A DNA stretch of 64,000 nt from Paenibacillus nanensis (GTDB lineage: Bacteria > Bacillota > Bacilli > Paenibacillales > Paenibacillaceae): assembly GCF_003583765.1 (NCBI RefSeq), contig NZ_QXQA01000015.1:62001-126000 (forward strand). The letters are read 5' to 3'. A model generated the notes under the pieces. The model was not told where the DNA came from, searched no databases, and saw nothing but the letters and a program-made list of their open reading frames with translations. The translations under genes and the position numbers were made by a program. Below, piece after piece: positions 25,065 through 32,681 of the stretch; positions within the stretch are counted from its first letter, which is position 1; each line of letters begins with the position of its first letter.

Positions 25065-25718
25065 CTATCCAAGAACCGAGTTAATGAATCTTTCAAGAGT
25101 AGAAACATCGGTAATATTTTTGTTGCAGTCGCTGCCATTCATGCACAAATAGTTGCCGACCGACTTGTAATAGTCTGAACTGGCGTTGGCCGGTCTTTTT
25201 TTGGTAATGGCCGAAAATAAAGCCAACTCCTCGTACCGGTTGCAGACAAAACAGTAGCTCTTCTTATTCGTTGCTGTGAACCTGCCTTCTACGCCGACAA
25301 ATTGTTCGCCTGTATGGTACACGATGAACATTTTATTGGTCGATACATCGGTCCAGCTTAAATAAGAAATTTGGCGGAAATCGGTTTGCGCGAGATCGGG
25401 CAGCTTCAGCTTTTTGTTTTTCGGAAAAAGCTTCCGGATCTGCTGCTCGGTAATGCGCGGAAATTCGGCCAAATAGGGCTCCAGCGATTGCTTGTACTTC
25501 AAAAAATCTTCTGCCGTCTTGAGCTCCGATACCGTCTCCAGCATCGTCCGACGATTGTCCAATATATCCGGAAACATCTCCGTCACTTTGGACTGCGCGG
25601 TAAAACGGACGGATTCCAAAATTTTCGGATCGCCGACCGAACGGAGAGCCCGAAGCACGGAATCGGCCTGGTTTTTGATCACGTTATATTGATGGTTTCT
25701 AATAAATGGTTCACACAT
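25065..25718 (-). CDS. FusB/FusC-type EF-G-binding protein
   Basis: 217 residues. The C-terminal half is the FusB zinc finger with ligands Cys156, Cys159, Cys192 and Cys198 (SYCFVCNRYEELALF and NYLCMNGSDCNKN); the N-terminal half is helical. FusB-family proteins bind elongation factor G and free it from fusidic-acid-stalled ribosomes; chromosomal versions also occur in bacteria with no known resistance, so drug resistance is an inference. ATG 25718 follows AAGGGG at nine bases. The gene is preceded by a structured leader of about 200 bases (25719-25934). Confidence 0.87.
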   Translation of the reverse strand: MCEPFIRNHQYNVIKNQADSVLRALRSVGDPKILESVRFTAQSKVTEMFPDILDNRRTMLETVSELKTAEDFLKYKQSLEPYLAEFPRITEQQIRKLFPKNKKLKLPDLAQTDFRQISYLSWTDVSTNKMFIVYHTGEQFVGVEGRFTATNKKSYCFVCNRYEELALFSAITKKRPANASSDYYKSVGNYLCMNGSDCNKNITDVSTLERFINSVLG

Positions 25719-25940
25719 GGACGTCAGCCCCTTATTTTTATTTTGGCAAGAAAATAAGGTGCAAAGCCAAGTATTAGAAACGATAGCTGCTTATTCGGGC
25801 GACATTAGTAAATCACAGTCCCGCCCATGCAAAGTATCGCCTCTACCTTCAGGCTTTGCATGAGACTTTGCCAATCCGGCAATCTCGGATTGCCATGAGT
25901 ATCACTTCCCGTTTTTCAGAATGTGTCTATTATATCAAAT
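25719..25940 (-). promoter_or_regulatory. Promoter and structured leader of the FusB-like gene
   Basis: On the minus strand: -35-like TTCACT, 16 bases, -10 TATAAT (25934-25929), then about 200 bases before the ATG. The leader contains a 15-codon ORF (25896-25849, MAIRDCRIGKVSCKA, weak GGAAGTG site), a hairpin GGCAATC/GATTGCC over its first codons that excludes an alternative CAATCCG/CGGATTG pairing, a nine-base hairpin CATGCAAAG/CTTTGCATG (25826-25862) overlapping the ORF end, and a stem with arms GGGCGGGAC and GTCGCCC (one bulged G; 25796-25825). An attenuator-like role is inferred. Confidence 0.5.
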
Positions 25941-25995
25941 TCGTTGCGGAAGTGAAGGTAAACAATTTTTAAAAATAAAATTACCCGAATTCCAC

Positions 25996-26799
25996 TTACC
26001 GGCAAGCTCTTCGGAAATCGGAAGGCGTAGCGCCGCTGGCTTTCGCGAACAATCTTTGAAATTGGCTCACGCTGGAAAAACCAAGGCTGAAGCTAATCTC
26101 CGTCACTGTTAGTTTAGTCGCTTTCAGCAGTCGTTTAGCCTCCTCGATGCGCAGCTGAAGCACATATTGGTAGGGCGTTAATCCGGTTAACTCCTTAAAG
26201 GAACGAATAAAATGATATCTGCTTCTAATCGCTAATGCAGCCAGCGTATCGATTCGAACATCCGTCTTGTAATACGCATGGATATAATCAAGTGCATTTG
26301 ACATATGAAGATCAGCGCAAGGTACGCGCAGTGCGAAGGATTCGGCTATATGCTTATGAGAGCCGTCCATCTTATCGAGTAGGAAATATAATATTTCTGA
26401 CTCCAGCTCCTCCTGGACAAGCAAATCCGAAGGATCGCACGAAAGAAGGACGCTTGACCACTTACGAAACTTCTCCGTCATGAAGCTGACGTCAAACTGC
26501 TGTGAAATGGCGAATTCAGTATGCTCTTGCAAAGAGTGATGCCTCAAGCCGTTTTGATTCAGTTTAAAGATAAGGACGCCCGAGCTCGCATCGATTTCGA
26601 AATAATGCTTTTCTTTCGGATGCTGGACGAGCCCTCCTCCGTTCATTAAGCTGTACGGACGGTTTTCAAGCGTAAATTCGCATTGACCATATAGCGGAAT
26701 CGTGATTTGAAAATCATGGTCATGAACATGCGGCTGATTCGAAAATTGTCCGTCTATCCGCCACAGCTCCAGCCTTGGGGTTGAGAGTTGAATGATCAC
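25996..26799 (-). CDS. AraC-family transcriptional regulator
   Basis: 267 residues: an N-terminal cupin-like sensing domain (HVHDHDFQITIPLYGQCEF) and a C-terminal double helix-turn-helix (ALAIRSRYHFIRSFKELTGLT; ISFSLGFSSVSQFQRLFAKA). The start is GTG 26799, following GAGGTG at about seven bases. It is divergent from the Fsr-type exporter gene at 26914, with 114 bases between, and is its likely regulator. Confidence 0.9.
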   Translation of the reverse strand: MIIQLSTPRLELWRIDGQFSNQPHVHDHDFQITIPLYGQCEFTLENRPYSLMNGGGLVQHPKEKHYFEIDASSGVLIFKLNQNGLRHHSLQEHTEFAISQQFDVSFMTEKFRKWSSVLLSCDPSDLLVQEELESEILYFLLDKMDGSHKHIAESFALRVPCADLHMSNALDYIHAYYKTDVRIDTLAALAIRSRYHFIRSFKELTGLTPYQYVLQLRIEEAKRLLKATKLTVTEISFSLGFSSVSQFQRLFAKASGATPSDFRRACR

Positions 26800-26913
26800 C
26801 GGCTATCACCTCGACTCATTATAGCAAATATTGCTTGTGTACAAAGCAATAATTGCGGCGACACTCCCAATGACGCCTTGATATGATGTTCAAAAAGAAA
26901 AAGGTGATGTTTC

Positions 26914-28125
26914 ATGTCAAGCACAGCAATAGCCGGGTCGGTCAGACAAGGAGCTAATCTGATGCTGTTAAGTGTCAGTATGGCTCATCTGCTGAATGAT
27001 GCGATGCAAAATGTAGTGCCCGCTGTATTCCCCCTCTTTCAGAAATCAATGCAGCTCAGCTTTGTCCAAATCGGTTGGGTCGCCTTTACGCTGAATCTGG
27101 CAGCCTCTATCCTTCAGCCTTTGGTAGGCGCTTATACGGATCGGAGACCGATGCCGGCTCTTCTGCCTATTGGAATGGTATTTACGCTAATCGGCATGGT
27201 CGGTTTTGCTATCTCGACTCAATTGTGGATGTTGATTGCCGCTGCGGCTTGCATCGGCATCGGTTCCTCAATCCTCCACCCGGAATCCTCCCGTGTTGCC
27301 CACTTGGCGGCAGGAAAAGGAAAAGGCTTCGCCCAATCGGTCTTTCAAGTTGGCGGTAACACCGGACAGGCGCTTGCCCCGCTCATGATGGCATACATCA
27401 TCGCCCCGCAAGGCCAATTAGGCTTCCTATGGTTTACGCTGCTGGCGGCGGCTGGAATACTCATACAATGGTATGTCAGTCGCTGGTACGGGGAGCAGGT
27501 CGGGCAGCAAAGCCGAGCTGCTCAAGCCCAACTATCCGACAGGGCGGATAACCGGTCCAAATTATTTGTCTGGTCCGTAATCAGCCTGCTCATTGTTCTG
27601 TTGTTTTCCAAGTTCGTCTATTTGTCAAGCATGACCGGTTATTACTCGTTCTATTTCTTGGAACGTTATCATCTTCAGGTGGAGAACGCCCAGCTTCCCC
27701 TCTTTGCATTACAATTCGCCGGAATGATCGGCACCCTGCTTGGCGGAAGGCTGGCAGACCGCTATGGCCGCAAACAAATGATCTGGTTCTCGATTTTGGG
27801 AACAGCGCCTTTTGCCATCTGGCTTCCTTTCTCCAGCCCTGCAGGCTCAGTTTTTCTATGTATCGCTATTGGAGCTATTCTGATGTCAAGCTTCCCCGTT
27901 ATTATCGTTTACGCACAAGAGATGCTGCCGGGGAAGGTTGGCACGATCGCGGGTCTGTTCTTCGGTTTATCGTTCGGGATGGCCGGGCTTGGTTCTGTCG
28001 TACTCGGATGGCTGATGGATGTTTACAGCGTTGAGAAGATCATCCAAATATGCTCTTACCTCCCGCTGCTTGGGGTATTCGCGATATTATTACCGAAGGA
28101 TTCAAAAATGGCGGAGAAAGCATGA
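26914..28125 (+). CDS. Fsr-type MFS exporter
   Basis: 403 residues, 12 predicted membrane helices. It belongs to the fosmidomycin-resistance (Fsr) branch of the major facilitator superfamily, seen in SMAHLLNDAMQNVVPAVFPL near the start and GIGSSILHPESSRVAHLA, plus VGGNTGQALAPL. The substrate is unknown; family members export drugs or metabolites. The ATG follows AAAGGTG at seven to eight bases. An AraC-type regulator is divergently encoded, and a hairpin at 28151-28175 follows. Confidence 0.88.
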   Translation: MSSTAIAGSVRQGANLMLLSVSMAHLLNDAMQNVVPAVFPLFQKSMQLSFVQIGWVAFTLNLAASILQPLVGAYTDRRPMPALLPIGMVFTLIGMVGFAISTQLWMLIAAAACIGIGSSILHPESSRVAHLAAGKGKGFAQSVFQVGGNTGQALAPLMMAYIIAPQGQLGFLWFTLLAAAGILIQWYVSRWYGEQVGQQSRAAQAQLSDRADNRSKLFVWSVISLLIVLLFSKFVYLSSMTGYYSFYFLERYHLQVENAQLPLFALQFAGMIGTLLGGRLADRYGRKQMIWFSILGTAPFAIWLPFSSPAGSVFLCIAIGAILMSSFPVIIVYAQEMLPGKVGTIAGLFFGLSFGMAGLGSVVLGWLMDVYSVEKIIQICSYLPLLGVFAILLPKDSKMAEKA

Positions 28126-28150
28126 GTTCGCTTCAATATGATGCAATATG

Positions 28151-28175
28151 AAAAGGCGGCTAATGCCGCCTCTTA
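28151..28175. terminator. Bidirectional terminator
   Basis: AGGCGGC and GCCGCCT (28154-28160, 28165-28171) between the converging exporter and methyltransferase genes. T-rich on the right (TCTTATCTATTT), A-run on the left. Confidence 0.65.
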
Positions 28176-29003
28176 TCTATTTATTGGTTTCGTCCCATAG
28201 CCCATAACAAAGCTCATCATAGCAAATGCATCCGGAGAGGTATGTAACGCGTCGGCTGCCACTTGCAAATGCTCAAACTCAGCAGCCTCCAAAACCCCTA
28301 TATCCAAAAAACGTTTAAATAATTGAATGTTGAATTGCTCTTTGAACCCCTCTAGCCCATGAATATCGCTGTGCTGCAGGGTCGCGTCGAGTTCAATATC
28401 TATAAAACCTGCCTCTTGCATGAGCCGAGGAATTGTCCTTCCCAAATACCGGTTACCGCCCCGGGAAGCGATATACTCTGCGATTTTCCCTAAAATCGTT
28501 TGCAAAGACTCCGGCTCTGGATGGATAGCGCCAAATATGCCGTCGTCAACGTCAATGATAACGAATTTGCCGCCAGGCTTTAGGACTCGGAAGATTTCCT
28601 TCGCTGCGTCCAAGGGGTGATACAAATGTAAAAAGAGCAGTCTGGCAACGGCAAAATCGAATGCGTGATCCGGAAGGCCTGTCTCATATACGGATGCCTC
28701 CACGAAACGCAATCTAGAATCAGGGATATCGGACAGCATTTGTTCCGCTTTAGTGATCAGCAGTTTGTCTATTTCCAGTGCAGTGACCTGACTTTGTGGA
28801 AGATTCCTGACCAATTGCTCCGTAAAATAAGCGGGACCGCTTCCAAGCTCAAGCACCTCCATCCCATCCCCTAACCCGTACCATTTCATATTTCGAAATT
28901 CTTTGCTCCAACCCATATGCGCTTGATTTTCCAACCGTTTCATTTCAGACTCGAAACCAAGACTGGCATGCTGAATCCTATAAGTCGAACGCCTCTCCTG
29001 CAC
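28173..29003 (-). CDS. Class I SAM-dependent methyltransferase
   Basis: 276 residues. The SAM-binding glycine loop is VLELGSGPAYFTEQL, followed by the acidic TALEID and the motif-IV/V region ARLLFLHLYHPLDAAKEI and VLKPGGKFVIIDVDDG. Substrate not identifiable. GTG 29003 is selected because AAAGGAGGA lies seven bases upstream; the longer frame to 29081 runs into the Nudix gene. It lies 35 bases after that gene and is probably co-transcribed. Confidence 0.85.
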   Translation of the reverse strand: MQERRSTYRIQHASLGFESEMKRLENQAHMGWSKEFRNMKWYGLGDGMEVLELGSGPAYFTEQLVRNLPQSQVTALEIDKLLITKAEQMLSDIPDSRLRFVEASVYETGLPDHAFDFAVARLLFLHLYHPLDAAKEIFRVLKPGGKFVIIDVDDGIFGAIHPEPESLQTILGKIAEYIASRGGNRYLGRTIPRLMQEAGFIDIELDATLQHSDIHGLEGFKEQFNIQLFKRFLDIGVLEAAEFEHLQVAADALHTSPDAFAMMSFVMGYGTKPINR

Positions 29004-29038
29004 CGACAGCTCCTCCTTTATGCTGAACGAACCTCTAT

Positions 29039-29443
29039 TCAAAACTCGACATAAAACGGCTGGCGTTCTTCCTGCAGGCAAAGCTCGATTCTCTGTCTAA
29101 AGGTGTTCCATGTTATCATCTCCAGCGCTTCATCCACCGGAAAATACCCAACCTCTAAAGACTCAGGAGTCGTCGTTAATTTTCCCCCGACCGGTCTGCC
29201 CAAAAACAAAGTGTTGCAAATACATCTGCTTACATTTTGAAATACGCCGCAAAACTTGATGACCTCGATGTCTATCCCGCTCTCTTCCTTCGTTTCCCGA
29301 ATTGCCGCGTCTTTCAACGACTCGCCTTCTTCTACAATGCCGCCCGGCATTTCCCACCCTCTCTTAGGGCCTTTAATTAGTAAAATTTCGTTGCGCTCAT
29401 TTAACACAATGGCTGCCGCAGAAACGATATGTTTGGGAACCAT
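29039..29443 (-). CDS. Nudix hydrolase
   Basis: 134 residues. The Nudix box is complete: GGIVEEGESLKDAAIRETKE followed by ESGI (GX5EX7REUXEEXGU). Members hydrolyse nucleoside diphosphates linked to another group. ATG 29443 is used with GGAGGT seven bases upstream; a GTG at 29452 overlaps that site. First gene of a pair with the methyltransferase. Confidence 0.9.
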   Translation of the reverse strand: MVPKHIVSAAAIVLNERNEILLIKGPKRGWEMPGGIVEEGESLKDAAIRETKEESGIDIEVIKFCGVFQNVSRCICNTLFLGRPVGGKLTTTPESLEVGYFPVDEALEMITWNTFRQRIELCLQEERQPFYVEF

Positions 29444-29494
29444 CCCAACCACCTCCGGAAAAGTTTGGTCATAGCACGATCGGATTACGGCGTT

Positions 29495-30787
29495 TTACCT
29501 TTGCACAGGCATCCGTCCAGGAAGCTCCCGAGCATCCAGCTCGCGCATCGAAAGTTTAGCCCCGATCGCTTGAAAGCTGCCGATCACATCCTCGTAGCCG
29601 CGTTCAATGTGTTCGACGCCTGTAATATATGTGCTGCCTTCGGCCGCTAAACCGGCGAGGAGCAAGCAGGTTCCGGCGCGCACATCCGTAGCATGCGCCC
29701 AGCCGCCTCGCAGCGGCATTCCGCCGCGGATGAAGGCACTCTCTTTCCGCAGTTCAATCTCCGCGCCAAGCCGCCTGAGCTGCGGCACGTGAGCGAACCG
29801 CTTCGGGAAGACGCGGTCGGTTATAATGCTTTTGCCTTTCGCCTGAAGCAGGAGCGCCGTCATCGGCTGCTGCAAATCGGTGGCGAAGCCTGGATACATG
29901 CCTGTTCGAACGCGCGTCGCTTTAATCGAGCCTGTACCGTAAGCCGTAATGTAATTCTCGCCTCGCTCCACTTCCATTCCGATCTCCTCAAGCTTGGCAA
30001 GACAAGCTCCAAGATGCTCGGGGATGACGTCCGTCACGGTCACCTCTCCTCCATTGACCCCGGCCGCCATTAGAAATGATCCGGCTATCAGCCGATCGGG
30101 AATAACCGTATGCTTCCCGCCGTTCAAATAAGGAACGCCTTCAATGCGGATAGAATCCGTTCCTGCGCCATAGATGCGAGCGCCAAGGCGGTTCAAGAAA
30201 GCCGCCGTATCGACCACTTCCGGATCTACAGCCGCGTTTCGCAGAATCGTTCGACCTTTCGCGCGTACAGCCGCAAGCATCGCATTAATCGTCGCGCCGG
30301 AAGTAATGGTGTCGAAATAAATGTCAGCGCCTCTTAACTCAGCGGCTTCGACAGTGTAATAGTCATTGAAAATCTCAACCCGAGCTCCTAACGCTTGAAA
30401 CACTTTCAAGTGCTGGTCGATCGGTCTAGCAACGAAATTGTCTCCGCCCGGATACCCGATCGTCACTTTGCCAAATTTGGACAACAAAGCGCCTGCAAAA
30501 TAATAGGAAGCCCTGTAGCTTGAAGCCTTGCGCGGGTCAATCTCCGCGCTATGGATCCAGCGCGGATCCATGACGATATGTCCCTCTTCCTGGTTCACGT
30601 CCATGCCGATATCCTGTCCAATCGCCGCAATGACACGGACATCGTCGATCCGGGGGATGCCCTCGAGCGTAACGATGTCGTCCGCCAGAGCGGCGGCTGC
30701 AAGCAAAGCAAGAGAGCTGTTCTTCGCTCCCGCTATGTGCGCCTTGCCGTTCAACGGACCGGAATATTCCATCTGTATATATTTCAT
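29495..30787 (-). CDS. murA: MurA-type enolpyruvyl transferase paralogue with Asp at the fosfomycin-target position
   Basis: 430 residues, full length for UDP-N-acetylglucosamine 1-carboxyvinyltransferase, which starts peptidoglycan synthesis. Conserved active-site residues are present: Lys22-Asn23 (AGAKNSS), Arg92, Asp304 (FATDLQQP) and Arg396 (IERGYED). The catalytic-loop Cys (PGGC in most bacteria) is Asp116 here (PGGDNFVARP). Asp at this position in mycobacterial and chlamydial MurA gives fosfomycin resistance; the same is expected here. ATG 30787 follows AAAGGG at nine bases. It is 17 bases downstream of an FHA/winged-helix regulator gene, so the pair is probably an operon. Other murA copies probably exist elsewhere. 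Confidence 0.9.
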   Translation of the reverse strand: MKYIQMEYSGPLNGKAHIAGAKNSSLALLAAAALADDIVTLEGIPRIDDVRVIAAIGQDIGMDVNQEEGHIVMDPRWIHSAEIDPRKASSYRASYYFAGALLSKFGKVTIGYPGGDNFVARPIDQHLKVFQALGARVEIFNDYYTVEAAELRGADIYFDTITSGATINAMLAAVRAKGRTILRNAAVDPEVVDTAAFLNRLGARIYGAGTDSIRIEGVPYLNGGKHTVIPDRLIAGSFLMAAGVNGGEVTVTDVIPEHLGACLAKLEEIGMEVERGENYITAYGTGSIKATRVRTGMYPGFATDLQQPMTALLLQAKGKSIITDRVFPKRFAHVPQLRRLGAEIELRKESAFIRGGMPLRGGWAHATDVRAGTCLLLAGLAAEGSTYITGVEHIERGYEDVIGSFQAIGAKLSMRELDARELPGRMPVQR

Positions 30788-30804
30788 GCGTGATATCCCT
30801 TTCG

Positions 30805-31515
30805 TTATGACGATTTTAATTCCGACTCCAGCACGTAGCCGCTGCCCCGCACTGCGCTTATGAGAAAGGTGTCTTTGCCGTACTTTTTGCGAACCCTGTA
30901 GATCAGCGCGTTTAACTCATCGAGGGTGACATCCGGTACGCCCTCTTCACCCGTTAACCGTTCCGGCCAAACCCGGGCTTTAATTTCCTCAAGCGGAACA
31001 AGCCGCTGCGCGTTCTCATGAAGCACACGAATAAGCAAATATTCCTTTTCGGACATCGGGATCCGCTTGCCGTCGACCACACATTCTCTCTTCTCCCAGT
31101 GTATCATCAGCGGCAGCTCTGGAACATCCAGCCGCCTAGTGATGCTGAGCGGTTCGATTTCAAGCGTTTGCTCGGCGAACATATAGGAAAAGTGAAGGAC
31201 GGTCATCCCTTTCGCGAGTCTGATAATATCAAAGTTATTCAATAAATAAGGCGTATGCGGCGTAAGCTGCACGCCGTTAATCTCCGTACCGTGGCGGCTC
31301 CCTAAATCGTACAGCACCGCCTTGTCCATTTCCTTGCGGATAATAAAGTGCTTCCGGGAAATAAACGCATTCGTAAAGGCCAAGTCCGGCGTCAACAAGT
31401 TGGATACCCGGCCTACCAGCGTCTCATCCGCGCTCAAATTCACGCAAGTGCCCGGACGGTGAGGCTCTCCTCGAATGATATATAAATTAGCGAAATTTTC
31501 TGCAATATGATCCAC
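30805..31515 (-). CDS. FHA-domain winged-helix regulator
   Basis: 236 residues. About 10-105 are a forkhead-associated domain, the phosphothreonine reader: TLVGRVSN, then FISRKHFII, then LYDLGSRHGTEING. About 135-235 are an OmpR/PhoB-type winged helix (MSEKEYLLIRVLHENAQRL, then LNALIYRVRKKYG and SAVRGSGYVL). No receiver domain. GTG 31515 is chosen with GGAGGG seven bases upstream; the longer frame to 31632 lacks a site. It precedes the MurA(Asp) gene by 17 bases, suggesting that Ser/Thr-kinase signalling controls that gene (inference). Confidence 0.82.
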   Translation of the reverse strand: MDHIAENFANLYIIRGEPHRPGTCVNLSADETLVGRVSNLLTPDLAFTNAFISRKHFIIRKEMDKAVLYDLGSRHGTEINGVQLTPHTPYLLNNFDIIRLAKGMTVLHFSYMFAEQTLEIEPLSITRRLDVPELPLMIHWEKRECVVDGKRIPMSEKEYLLIRVLHENAQRLVPLEEIKARVWPERLTGEEGVPDVTLDELNALIYRVRKKYGKDTFLISAVRGSGYVLESELKSS

Positions 31516-31660
31516 AAACGTTCCCTCCGTTTTAAATAACAAGCTGGCAAGGTTTACGGGAAATGATTCCACGGTTAATCGTAACGTAAACAGCGAGGGA
31601 ATAAAACCCCGAGACACTGACGGCTCGCTCACATTTCAATTACTTCGATTTGTTCTCCGA

Positions 31661-31694
31661 AAAAATAAAGAACTCCCTCGTTCAGGAAGTTCAT
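31661..31694 (-). terminator. Terminator of the DUF4358 lipoprotein gene
   Basis: GAACTTCCT pairs with AGGGAGTTC (one wobble), followed on the minus strand by TTTATTTTTT. Confidence 0.78.
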
Positions 31695-31703
31695 GATTCA
31701 TTC

Positions 31704-32555
31704 TTATTGAAAAAAGCTGTCGAACGCCGCTTTGACGGCCTTCTGGTCATGCGAAATCGAAAGCAACACATACTTGCCATGACGCACGATTTGATAACTT
31801 TTGGCGTCCTCGTGTTGGTCCGGCAAGTAAGTCGAAAACGTTTCGATGATGTCCTCCGCGCGCTTCGTCAGTCCCTCTTCGACCGCATCGAAATGCTCCT
31901 CGGATTTCAGCTTGACAACTACAACCTCTGTCGCTTTTGTGTTCATCATCGCCTGATTGTAGACGCCTTCAGAGATCAGCTCATCCGGGTTGAAATAATA
32001 CGAATCCTTCACGCGCTCTCCTGTTACGGAAATCAGCCGAGGCATCTCAACATCGGTCAATATTTTATCCATGATGTCAGCTGCGCTGACCGTCTCTTCT
32101 GGCGCAACGGTTGGCTGTTCAGTAGGCTTTGCGCTTGGCTTCGCCGTGCCCGGCTTCTCCGCTGGGTTGACCGTTGGCTTTGGAGTTGGTTGAACCGGTT
32201 TCGCTGTCGGTTTGGCCGTTGGTTTGACTGTCGGTTTACTTGTCGGCTTGGCAGCCGGTTTCACGGCGTCTTCGTCAGCCGGCTTCGTCTCCGCGGATGG
32301 AGCTGCGCTTGCCTCAGGAGCCGTTGGGGATGGAGATGCGCCATCGAGTTGATCTGCTTCTGCTGAAGGCTCCGCAGTCGGCGTATCCGGGGACGGTGAT
32401 GGTGCAGTGCTTGTCTCTGTGGCGGCTGACGGACTTTCGCCCGGTTCCAAATCAGGGCTGTCTCCCTGATTGCCATTGCTGCAGCCCGCGGCGAATAATG
32501 ACAGCGCGAGCGTCAATGCTGCCGCTGTTTGAAGTAATCTCTTGTTGTTGATCAA
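31704..32555 (-). CDS. Lipoprotein with Pro/Lys/Thr-rich linker and DUF4358 domain
   Basis: 283 residues: lipobox LFAAGC (Cys25), then a linker of about 130 residues of low-complexity repeats such as KPTVKPTAKPTAKP, and a C-terminal DUF4358 domain at about 155-283 (VEMPRLISVTGERVKDSYYF). The linker probably spans the cell wall. Function of DUF4358 is unknown. Start TTG 32555 with AGGGAGAG about seven bases upstream. Confidence 0.82.
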   Translation of the reverse strand: MINNKRLLQTAAALTLALSLFAAGCSNGNQGDSPDLEPGESPSAATETSTAPSPSPDTPTAEPSAEADQLDGASPSPTAPEASAAPSAETKPADEDAVKPAAKPTSKPTVKPTAKPTAKPVQPTPKPTVNPAEKPGTAKPSAKPTEQPTVAPEETVSAADIMDKILTDVEMPRLISVTGERVKDSYYFNPDELISEGVYNQAMMNTKATEVVVVKLKSEEHFDAVEEGLTKRAEDIIETFSTYLPDQHEDAKSYQIVRHGKYVLLSISHDQKAVKAAFDSFFQ

Positions 32556-32621
32556 TGTTGTTCTCTCCCTAGTCTATGTAGTCTTGAAACTAGACGACAG
32601 TAAGAACCCAAATGTTGCATC

Positions 32622-32667
32622 ATAAAAAGCCGGTACCGTGCGTCTTAAATATGCGCGGGACCGGCTT
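32622..32667 (-). terminator. Terminator of the chemoreceptor gene
   Basis: On the minus strand AAGCCGGT pairs with ACCGGCTT, with a further CG-rich inner stem, then TTTTTA. Confidence 0.75.
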
Positions 32668-32681
32668 CTGGCTGGCGAATA

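Noticed and set aside
31704..32366. Repeats in the lipoprotein gene (KPT-type codons) as a possible DNA repeat or CRISPR-like array
   Set aside because: The repetition is of short codon units encoding a Pro/Lys/Thr linker; there are no spacers.
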